Below are positions 1 to 5,639 of a stretch of 7,270 nt of DNA, piece after piece. The stretch covers positions 1 through 7,270 of the forward strand of contig JALSTC010000763.1 of the NCBI GenBank assembly GCA_026983935.1, given 5' to 3'. This stretch comes from Ardenticatenia bacterium (GTDB taxonomy: Bacteria > Chloroflexota > Anaerolineae > Aggregatilineales > Ch27). How positions within the stretch are numbered: position 1 is the first letter of the stretch; the number at the start of each line of letters is the position of its first letter. The position numbers were made by a program, and so were the translations under genes. The notes under the pieces were generated by a model, which saw only the letters and a list, made by a program, of their open reading frames with translations, had not been told where the DNA came from and did no database searches.

Positions 1-208
1 CAATGCGCAGTGTCCGGGGGATGAGCATGATGTGTGCCGCGATCTCGCCGTGATCCCCGATGATCACGAAGCAGTCCGCCGGATCAAAACCGGGGAACTC
101 GCCGTACCACTGCATCAGCAGGTCGCTGTCGCCGGGGCCGTGCACCAGACGGATATGCTCGGCAATCAGGTCGCGTTCATCAGGCCAGATGATGTTCCGA
201 ATCGCCAT
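1..208 (-). CDS. GNAT-like N-acetyltransferase, N-terminal part
   Basis: Partial gene: the first 69 codons are present and the rest lies beyond the left edge. The visible protein starts MAIRNIIWPDERD, has an acidic and aromatic stretch (WYGEFPGF, residues 34-41) and then a beta-strand pair, CFVIIGDHGEIAAHIML, at about residues 46-62. A strand, a tight turn and a 'GEIAAHI' strand are typical of the central sheet of GNAT acetyltransferases, especially the Eis-like group. The acetyl-CoA binding loop (Q/RxxGxG/A) would lie outside the window, so catalytic activity cannot be judged. The start ATG lies inside the end of the ABC-F gene (29-base overlap, different frame) and has only a weak AGGG before it, so translation is probably coupled to the ABC-F gene. 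The acyl acceptor is unknown. The family call is tentative because less than half the protein is visible. Confidence 0.6.
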   Translation of the reverse strand, partial: MAIRNIIWPDERDLIAEHIRLVHGPGDSDLLMQWYGEFPGFDPADCFVIIGDHGEIAAHIMLIPRTLRI

Positions 209-1862
209 AACCCTGCACTTTCTGGTACTCCGCGCGATCCACAAAGCGGCGCACGCTGCCGCCGACCGCCGCCCAGATGGCCGTAGCAAAGCGATCAACA
301 AAGTAGCGGTCATGAACGACGGCCAGCACCGTACCATCATAGGCCGTCATGGCCTGTTCGAAGCGTTCGCGGGACGGCACGTCAAGATGATTGATCGGTT
401 CATCCAGTATAAGCAGATTGCATCCCTGCGCCACCATCCGGGCCAGCATCAGCCGCGCCCGCTCACCATAGCTCAACTCCCCCACCGGAATAAACACGTC
501 ATCCCCGGCAAAGAGAAAATAATGCAGGAACGACCGGGCGTCAGTTTCGGACATGGCGGCCACATCGAGCACCGTCGAAAGCGCGTTCGCAGATGGATCG
601 AGCACCTCCTGCTCCTGGGCCAGGTAGCCCATGCGCACACTGGCTCCCGGACGCACATGCCCGACCAGCGCCGGAATCTCGCCGATGATGGTGCGCAGCA
701 GGGTGGTCTTGCCACAGCCATTTGGCCCCAGCAGCGCGATTCGCTCACCCGCCCGGATGGTCAGATTAATGTCTTGCAGCAGCGGCGCGGCTGCCGAATA
801 GCCCACGGCCAGCCCTTCCAGCCGCAGCACTTCCCGACTGCTGGACGGCAGATCGGCAAAGTCCAGCTTCAACTGCCAGGAAAGCTTCGGCTTTTCCACC
901 CGCGCGTCGTCCTGTAGATATCGTTCCAGGCGCTTTTCTTTGGCTTTGGCCCGCCGGGCAACCTTTTTCGCATAGCGGCGCTGGGTGCTGTCTTTGGTGG
1001 CCTTTTCCTTGCGCACAGCGCGGGCCATCGTCTGCTGCACATCATGCTTGAGACGCGCGATCTCGGCAATCTGGTCGCGGTACCGTGATCGCTGTTTTTC
1101 ATGCGCCCGCGTCACTGCGTCAATGTAGGCGCTGTAATTACCTGTATAGACCTGTGCCGTCATCTCCACCGGATCGAGGGCCACAATGCGGTTGACCGTA
1201 TGATCGAGGAAGGCGCGGTCATGGCTGACGATCAGTGCCGCGCCCTGAAAACCGGCCAGCCAGCCCTCCAGCCATTCCAGCGCAGTGATATCCAGGTGAT
1301 TGGTCGGCTCGTCCAACAGCAAAAGCCGGGGATCAGCCAGCAGCACCCGCGCCAGACCCAGCCGCGTCTTTTGCCCACCGCTGAGGATGTCCACAGGTGT
1401 TTCCAGCCCAACCGCACCCAGCCCCAGACCGGCCAGAATCACCTCGCCTCCGGCTGGCTGATAAGCCGCTGCGATCCGCTCGATCTGCGCCAGCACCGCA
1501 TTGTAGGCGTCCATGGCCGCACGATCGGGCGGCTCATCGGCCAGTCGTTCGCCAAGGCGCACGAGTTCGGCCTCCAGCGCATCAAGCTGCCGGGCCTGTG
1601 GATACAGCACATCGCGGACGGTCATACCCGGCGACGGCTCCATCCCCTGCGGCAGATAGCCGATGTGCAGGTCGGGCGGCGTGAACTGCACACTCCCGGC
1701 GGATAGTTGTTCCTCGCCCGCGATGATGCGCAGCAGCGTGGTCTTGCCGCAGCCGTTCGGCCCGATCAGCCCCACACGCTCGCCGGGATTCACGATGAAG
1801 CTCACGTCTTTCAGGATGAGCTGATCGCCGTAGCGTTTGGTGATTTGATTGACAGTAAGCAT
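180..1862 (-). CDS. ABC-F family ATPase (ribosome-associated, duplicated ABC domains)
   Basis: A 560-residue soluble protein with two ATP-binding cassettes and no membrane segments, the defining layout of ABC-F translation factors and antibiotic-resistance proteins that act at the ribosomal E site. Domain 1: Walker A GPNGCGKTT (34-42), signature LSGGQ (160-164), Walker B ending LLLLDEPTNHLD (180-191), H-loop SHDR (213-216). Domain 2: Walker A GPNGCGKTT (379-387), signature LSYGE (463-467), Walker B LLILDEPINHLD (483-494), H-loop H517. Both catalytic glutamates (E185, E488) are present. The interdomain linker (about 240-340) is long and very basic, with many Lys and Arg at 281-314, as expected for the arm that reaches the P-site tRNA. 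There is no C-terminal extension. The start is supported by GGAAGGA seven bases upstream. It overlaps the downstream GNAT gene and is preceded by a leader with a terminator. Whether it confers resistance or is a general EttA/Uup-like factor cannot be told from sequence alone. Confidence 0.93.
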   Translation of the reverse strand: MLTVNQITKRYGDQLILKDVSFIVNPGERVGLIGPNGCGKTTLLRIIAGEEQLSAGSVQFTPPDLHIGYLPQGMEPSPGMTVRDVLYPQARQLDALEAELVRLGERLADEPPDRAAMDAYNAVLAQIERIAAAYQPAGGEVILAGLGLGAVGLETPVDILSGGQKTRLGLARVLLADPRLLLLDEPTNHLDITALEWLEGWLAGFQGAALIVSHDRAFLDHTVNRIVALDPVEMTAQVYTGNYSAYIDAVTRAHEKQRSRYRDQIAEIARLKHDVQQTMARAVRKEKATKDSTQRRYAKKVARRAKAKEKRLERYLQDDARVEKPKLSWQLKLDFADLPSSSREVLRLEGLAVGYSAAAPLLQDINLTIRAGERIALLGPNGCGKTTLLRTIIGEIPALVGHVRPGASVRMGYLAQEQEVLDPSANALSTVLDVAAMSETDARSFLHYFLFAGDDVFIPVGELSYGERARLMLARMVAQGCNLLILDEPINHLDVPSRERFEQAMTAYDGTVLAVVHDRYFVDRFATAIWAAVGGSVRRFVDRAEYQKVQGYGDSEHHLA

Positions 1863-1928
1863 GGCGGTGTCCTTCCGTCACAGCAGCACGAACGCCGCCC
1901 ACGGCCCAACTGCCAGAATCCTCCCCGG

Positions 1929-1960
1929 AAAACAAAAAGCCGCAGGCAGACGCCCGCGGC
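1929..1960 (-). terminator. Intrinsic terminator upstream of the ABC-F gene
   Basis: On the minus strand a 9-bp GC-rich stem (arms 1952-1960 and 1939-1947, one G-T wobble) closes a 4-base loop and is followed directly by TTTTTGTTTT (1938-1929). This is a textbook Rho-independent terminator for minus-strand transcription. It lies about 195 bases after the aminopeptidase stop and only 66 bases before the ABC-F start codon. It could end the aminopeptidase transcript, act as a conditional attenuator for the ABC-F gene, or both. Confidence 0.85.
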
Positions 1961-2062
1961 TGATCTCTGTCGTGTACGTTTTACGGGTGCAAGCAGGACA
2001 TGCGAAAACTCATCGCCGGGCAAACAGGCGACGTCACGTTATCAGAGTCGCGGTGCGTCTCT

Positions 2063-2086
2063 TTAACGGTCGGTCAAGCCTGCCAT
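2063..2086 (-). CDS. Candidate 7-residue leader peptide (MAGLTDR) before the ABC-F gene
   Basis: A very short ORF, ATG to TAA, encoding MAGLTDR. It is preceded by AGGAGG (2093-2098) with 6 bases to the ATG, the strongest ribosome-binding site in the window. A strong site in front of seven codons, downstream of a promoter-like sequence and upstream of a terminator and an ABC-F gene, is the pattern of ribosome-sensing leader peptides. A 7-bp hairpin with one A-A mismatch (2044-2062) begins directly after the stop codon. The peptide resembles no leader I know, so function rests on position and the ribosome-binding site alone. Confidence 0.55.
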   Translation of the reverse strand: MAGLTDR

Positions 2087-2118
2087 GCCACCCCTCCTGC
2101 TGCGCCAGTACTGCCATT

Positions 2119-2148
2119 ATTGTACCGGCAATGGTGGACTGCTGTCCA
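2119..2148 (-). promoter_or_regulatory. Sigma70-like promoter for the ABC-F leader
   Basis: On the minus strand, TGGACA (2148-2143, one mismatch to TTGACA) is followed after 18 bases by TACAAT (2124-2119, one mismatch to TATAAT). Transcription would start near 2112, about 26 bases before the leader-peptide ATG. The -35 box lies inside a perfect inverted repeat (2133-2150). Confidence 0.5.
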
Positions 2149-2150
2149 CC
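2133..2150. repeat. Perfect 7-bp inverted repeat just after the aminopeptidase gene
   Basis: GGTGGAC and GTCCACC flank a 4-base loop, starting 5 bases after the aminopeptidase stop codon. There is no T-run on either side, so it is not a standard intrinsic terminator. It may stabilise the aminopeptidase mRNA 3' end, or act as an operator because it overlaps the candidate -35 box of the ABC-F leader promoter. Confidence 0.5.
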
Positions 2151-2154
2151 GCAA

Positions 2155-3258
2155 TCAGATGACGAAATCGCCGTCCTTGTAGAACAATTCGCCGTCTACG
2201 TGGATTTCACCGCCGTCACGCATATCGCAGATCATGTCCCAGTGAATGGCGGACTGATTCTTGCCGCCGGTTTCGGGATAGCTGCGCCCCAGCGCCATGT
2301 GAATCGTGCCGCCAATCTTCTCGTCGAAAAGGATATTGCCGGTGAATTCCTTGATGCCGAAGTTCGTACCGATAGCGAACTCGCCCAGGTAGCGCGCCCC
2401 TTCGTCCACATCAAGCTGGCTCAGCAGGAAATCCTCGTTCTTGCTGGCTTTAGCCTCCACCACGCGGCCATTCTCGAAGCGCAGTTCCACGTCTTCCACC
2501 GATCGCCCGCTGTAGATGGCCGGATAGGTGAAGCGCACCCACCCATTGACTGAATCCTCGACCGGCCCGGTGAAGATTTCACCGCTGGGCATGTTCTTCT
2601 TGCCGTCGCTGTTGATGAACGTGCGGCCTTCAATGGAAAGCGACAAGTCGCAATTGGCGCTTTTGACGGTCACATGCTTCTTACCCTTGAGCCAGTCCAC
2701 CATGCGCTGCTGCATGGCAGAAACCTTCCGCCACTCCGCCACGGGATCATCTTTATCCACAAAGGTGGCGCGAAAAACGAAATCTTCATACTCGCTGAGG
2801 CTCATCTCGGCTTCCTGGGCACTGGCGTGCGTGGGATACTGTGTCAGCGTCCACTTGAATTCCCCGGAAGCGGTGCGCTGCATTTGCTTGCTGAACAGTT
2901 CGGTGCGGGCCGCCTGTGACTTCGCCATCCGCTCAGGATCGACATGGGTCATAGCGCGGGTGTTATTGGTGGCCCGCAGCGCGATCATCACATCCAACTC
3001 ATCCACGACCAGTTTTTCCAGCGGCGAAATCCAGGTGAGCTGTTCCTCGCTGGCTTCCTGAAAGCGCACCTGCATGAGCGCTTCGTCGTAGAGGCGGACA
3101 AAGGGATGCCCTCCCGCACGCAGCACGGCCCTGTACACTTCACGGGCCAGCGGCAGTGCCACCACTTCCGCCTGAATCATCGTCCACTCACCGGGCTGAA
3201 CCTCGGCGCTGTAATTCACCAGCAGGTCGGCAAGCCTGGTGAGACGTGGATCAACCAT
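2155..3258 (-). CDS. M29 family metallo-aminopeptidase (AmpS/PepS-like)
   Basis: A 367-residue cytosolic aminopeptidase that removes N-terminal residues from peptides using a two-metal centre. The M29 C-terminal metal-binding half is intact: the ligand candidates are E227 (in PSGEIFTGP), E293 (in YLGEFAIG), H320 (in TIHMALG), H339 and D341 (in IHWDM), with the conserved tyrosine Y327 between them. The N-terminal half (1-190) opens with the helix-rich segment typical of the family (RLADLLVNYS, 8-17). Length is close to, or slightly below, the roughly 370-410 usual for M29. The frame stays open to an ATG at 3327, but the ATG at 3258 is preferred: it has AGGAG (3265-3269) six bases upstream, and the family's N-terminus starts there. 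The earlier ATG would lie at the predicted transcription start. It is 81 bases after the helicase gene, probably with its own promoter. Role: general peptide turnover. Confidence 0.93.
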   Translation of the reverse strand: MVDPRLTRLADLLVNYSAEVQPGEWTMIQAEVVALPLAREVYRAVLRAGGHPFVRLYDEALMQVRFQEASEEQLTWISPLEKLVVDELDVMIALRATNNTRAMTHVDPERMAKSQAARTELFSKQMQRTASGEFKWTLTQYPTHASAQEAEMSLSEYEDFVFRATFVDKDDPVAEWRKVSAMQQRMVDWLKGKKHVTVKSANCDLSLSIEGRTFINSDGKKNMPSGEIFTGPVEDSVNGWVRFTYPAIYSGRSVEDVELRFENGRVVEAKASKNEDFLLSQLDVDEGARYLGEFAIGTNFGIKEFTGNILFDEKIGGTIHMALGRSYPETGGKNQSAIHWDMICDMRDGGEIHVDGELFYKDGDFVI

Positions 3259-3277
3259 GGTACTCTCCTGTTCATCG

Positions 3278-3304
3278 GTGTGTGCCCCTATGCGCAGCAC
3301 ACAC
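3278..3304. repeat. 8-bp inverted repeat in the aminopeptidase leader
   Basis: GTGTGTGC and GCACACAC form a perfect 8-bp stem around an 11-base loop, 9 bases upstream of the aminopeptidase ribosome-binding site. In the mRNA it would be a stable 5' hairpin, or in DNA an operator. It contains no T-run, so it is not a terminator. Confidence 0.5.
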
Positions 3305-3333
3305 GATCTACCGGTCAACTTACACAAGCGCGG

Positions 3334-3342
3334 ATTATATCA
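3334..3342 (-). promoter_or_regulatory. Extended -10 promoter of the aminopeptidase gene
   Basis: On the minus strand TGATATAAT is a perfect TATAAT (3339-3334) with the TGn extension. The TGA part (3342-3340) is also the helicase stop codon. No good -35 box lies at the normal distance, which an extended -10 can tolerate. Transcription would begin near 3327, giving a leader of about 70 bases that contains the 3278-3304 hairpin. Confidence 0.5.
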
Positions 3343-5481
3343 CCGAGACGCGACAAAATCCCAATAATCGGGCATTTGCTCCATTTCCTTGATAAATGGC
3401 GAAGGATTATGTCTGTCATATATCAGCAGCAGACGACGCATGGCCCGTGTACAGGCCACATAGAATAAACGACGCTGCTCCGCCAGCTTCTCCTGGTATC
3501 CTCGATCATCCGGATCAAGATCACGCGGTAATTGGCCCTCATCCATATAAGGGACAGCGACGATGGGAAATTCTAACCCCTTCGCAGAATGCATCGTCAT
3601 GATCTTGGCTCGACCATCTGCCAGATCGACTGGTTCGTCTCGTCGGATACGGATAACCGGCACCTGCTTGCCAGAGAAAAACGACAGCACAGAATCGGCC
3701 AGCCGGTTTTTAGGCACCAAAATGACCACACTGCCCCAGTTCTGACGGATTTCACGCATTGCCCTATGTAGTTCCTGATACAACCATTCGAAGCCATCCA
3801 TCTCGCTATCTGCGCCAAAGACACGCGGCAATGGCCCCGCATGCACGTAACGCTGGTCAAAGACCTCGCTGTCCCCCACTTTAGCGCTCAGCAAAAACAT
3901 ATGTGCCGCTTCGGCGATCTGGCGCGTCGTGCGATAATTTCTCCGCAAAATGCGTGTGCGCCCGGTCACGCGCAATTCATCATGTACACGTCGCCATGAA
4001 AAGCCCTTGTTGTAGATAGACTGCGATGCATCTGCCGTGAGGAATAAACCTGTCGGATTCGCACATAAATGTACACACAGATTCAGGCCCATGGGGGTCA
4101 GGTCTTGCGCTTCATCCACAATCACATAGTCGTACCGTTCTTCCCAATCTCCCCGACGCACATAATCCACCGCCCGCCTGCGCAGCATGTTCCAGGAAAG
4201 CAGATGATTCGCTTGAAAATAGCCACGTACATGCTCAAAGATGCTCCATACAGCCCGTCGCATTGCCGGATTTAAAGCATGAGAGCGGCCAACACGCTGC
4301 ACGGCCAGATATTCTTCAAGTGTTTCTATCCCCTGCCCTTCAATCACCCATTGCATCTCATCAATGAGATACTCATCAGATAACCGGCTGGTTTCACCCA
4401 GCAGTTGATATTCCAGGCCACTCTGCTGCATAAATGCCAGGCGGGCACTCCCCAACGCAGACTCCCAGTCCTGATACCTGGCCAGATCGGGTTTTTTCCC
4501 TTCGACGGTGCTTACAATGCGGTGAGCGATACTGTCCAGCGTGTTCACGTCCACCATACGCGAATCGTCCAGAAGCTGATCGAGCAGTTGACGGGAAGCG
4601 CCGACCAGAGCTTTTGTGTAAGTTGTAAACAACACGCGGGGGGTCATGCCCTGTGAATGCCGTTGGCCGCTTTCCAACAGCGCCCTCACCCGATACAAAG
4701 CGACCGTGCTTTTTCCAGAGCCAGGCCCACCCTTAACCAATGTAGGGCCTTGCAGTGCATAACTGACCAACTGCTCCTGCTCAGCATCCAACAGCAGCAG
4801 GAAACCCAACAAATCGCCATCCGCATACCGTGAAAGGTCCTCCGGATCGCTCAGCACATAATTGGGTTCCTGGGCAATATCCATCACGTCTGGATGGCTA
4901 TACAGCCAGCTATATACACGCTCAAAGACATCCTCCGGAAGTCCGGCACTCAATAAATCATTCGCCGTAACGCAATCTACCAGCGCCATATGATATACCT
5001 CAGGAATACCCAGACGCTGTAATACATCCGTCGTGATCTCCATCGGCAGTAGTTCTTCATCGGCTCGATCCGATTCCTGGGGGGACATTGGTCGGCTCTG
5101 TTGAACAGCGGACCACTCCTGGATCTGGGCGGCAGTAGTCGCACTGCGCGGGTCCATCACATCGTCAATAATGCCGGGGCCTATCTTTTCCTCAATGCGT
5201 GGCAGTTTCTCTATCACTCGATCAATATGTTGATGTGTACCAACATCTATCAACTGGATAATGCCAGATGGATGAATTGAGTAAAGCAGGCGGTAGTTAT
5301 CCGTCACACGACAGGTCCACAGCCGCTTTGCGTGCTTGAGCTTCTCGATATTTTTGCTTCTGGTATTAGAGGGATCGGCCTGAAGTCCTTCTACCGCCCT
5401 GAGCGCTCGTTTCCGAACGTCACGGGGCAATCCTGAGAAGCCATTGAGAAATGTCGGCTTAAGAATTAATTGATACACCAT
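3340..5481 (-). CDS. RelE/ParE-like domain fused to UvrD/Rep-type SF1 helicase
   Basis: A 713-residue protein. Residues 1-95 have the RelE/ParE toxin fold pattern: a starting strand (YQLILKPTF), two helices, a basic KNIEKLKHAKRLW stretch (43-55), CRVTDNYRLLYSI (57-69) and IIQLIDVGTHQHID (74-87). A linker follows (about 96-225) with a small helical segment from 145 to 195. From 226 it is an SF1A 3'-5' helicase: Q-motif glutamines (Q235/Q237), Walker A GGPGSGKST (251-259), motif II VIVDEAQD (453-460), motif III TADASQSIY (482-490), motif IV LRRNYRTT (512-519), motif V TMHSAKGLEF (629-638) and motif VI QRRLFYVACTRA (669-680). All ATPase motifs are intact, so it should be an active ATP-driven translocase on DNA or RNA. 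There is no nuclease domain. The start has GGAGGG five bases upstream. No antitoxin gene adjoins it. Base composition is visibly poorer in GC than the ABC-F gene. The helicase call is firm; the N-terminal fold is assigned from pattern only. Confidence 0.93.
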   Translation of the reverse strand: MVYQLILKPTFLNGFSGLPRDVRKRALRAVEGLQADPSNTRSKNIEKLKHAKRLWTCRVTDNYRLLYSIHPSGIIQLIDVGTHQHIDRVIEKLPRIEEKIGPGIIDDVMDPRSATTAAQIQEWSAVQQSRPMSPQESDRADEELLPMEITTDVLQRLGIPEVYHMALVDCVTANDLLSAGLPEDVFERVYSWLYSHPDVMDIAQEPNYVLSDPEDLSRYADGDLLGFLLLLDAEQEQLVSYALQGPTLVKGGPGSGKSTVALYRVRALLESGQRHSQGMTPRVLFTTYTKALVGASRQLLDQLLDDSRMVDVNTLDSIAHRIVSTVEGKKPDLARYQDWESALGSARLAFMQQSGLEYQLLGETSRLSDEYLIDEMQWVIEGQGIETLEEYLAVQRVGRSHALNPAMRRAVWSIFEHVRGYFQANHLLSWNMLRRRAVDYVRRGDWEERYDYVIVDEAQDLTPMGLNLCVHLCANPTGLFLTADASQSIYNKGFSWRRVHDELRVTGRTRILRRNYRTTRQIAEAAHMFLLSAKVGDSEVFDQRYVHAGPLPRVFGADSEMDGFEWLYQELHRAMREIRQNWGSVVILVPKNRLADSVLSFFSGKQVPVIRIRRDEPVDLADGRAKIMTMHSAKGLEFPIVAVPYMDEGQLPRDLDPDDRGYQEKLAEQRRLFYVACTRAMRRLLLIYDRHNPSPFIKEMEQMPDYWDFVASR

Positions 5482-5512
5482 ATTGACCCTCCCGGAGAAA
5501 CTTATCTTGTTA

Positions 5513-5527
5513 ATTGATTATATCAAT
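5513..5527. repeat. AT-rich palindrome over the helicase -10 box
   Basis: ATTGAT and ATCAAT arms (6 bp each) flank a 3-base centre. The palindrome covers the whole predicted -10 hexamer of the helicase promoter (5517-5522), so a dimeric repressor bound here would block transcription. It could also be chance in an AT-rich stretch. Confidence 0.4.
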
Positions 5528-5545
5528 ATTCTGGCATTTGCCCAA
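5517..5545 (-). promoter_or_regulatory. Promoter of the helicase gene
   Basis: On the minus strand a perfect TATAAT (5522-5517) carries the extended-10 TGA. A weak TTGGGC (5545-5540) lies 17 bases upstream. Transcription would begin near 5510, leaving a leader of about 29 bases with GGGAGGG as ribosome-binding site. Confidence 0.55.
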
Positions 5546-5567
5546 AGCCGGGAAGGTTACATATACT
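5538..5567 (+). promoter_or_regulatory. Candidate promoter of the TIR gene
   Basis: TTGCCC (5538-5543) and TATACT (5562-5567, one mismatch to TATAAT) are 18 bases apart on the plus strand. The -35 box overlaps that of the divergent helicase promoter, so the two could compete or be controlled together. Transcription would start near 5574, about 66 bases before the TIR start codon. Confidence 0.4.
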
Positions 5568-5639
5568 CTGACAGCATCACTGCCACGCGATCGTACCAAT
5601 ACAACGCAGACGGATTATTACAAGAGAGGCAAACGAGTA

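Larger units (their letters stand above)
1929..2112 (-). promoter_or_regulatory. Candidate attenuator leader of the ABC-F gene
   Basis: Elements in transcription order: leader peptide ORF (2086-2063); a hairpin right after its stop (2062-2044, stem 4+3 bp around an A-A mismatch, loop ACC); a 5-bp hairpin TCGCC/GGCGA (2031-2027 with 2017-2013); then the terminator. By hand, two alternative pairings with the terminator's first arm are possible: CCGCG at 2053-2049 with CGCGG, and TGCCCGGC at 2022-2015 with the arm across a 2-base bulge. Either could act as an antiterminator if ribosome stalling changed the upstream fold. A second tiny ORF (2013-1981, MSFRMSCLHP) has no convincing ribosome-binding site. 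Folding energies were not computed, so the switching model is inference. The rest of the 292-base gap holds no other gene. Confidence 0.5.

Noticed and set aside
60..917. 285-codon plus-strand open frame
   Set aside because: It lies antisense to the ABC-F gene, has a low-complexity basic His/Arg-rich product with no recognisable domain, and shows no ribosome-binding site.
1811..2023. 70-codon minus-strand frame with a TTG start in the ABC-F leader
   Set aside because: It runs through the terminator hairpin and into the ABC-F gene in another frame, and has no ribosome-binding site or recognisable product.
1849..2553. 234-codon plus-strand open frame over the ABC-F leader and aminopeptidase end
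   Set aside because: It is antisense to two well-supported minus-strand elements and its product resembles no family; it is a by-product of the high-GC coding frame.
3259..3327. Longer aminopeptidase start at 3327
   Set aside because: It would add 23 residues unlike the family N-terminus, has no good ribosome-binding site, and coincides with the predicted transcription start; the ATG at 3258 has AGGAG at 6 bases.
5538..5639. Upstream in-frame TTG start for the TIR protein
   Set aside because: The frame is open, but the TTG falls in the candidate -35 box and the TIR domain begins right at the ATG at 5640, which has GAGAGG upstream.
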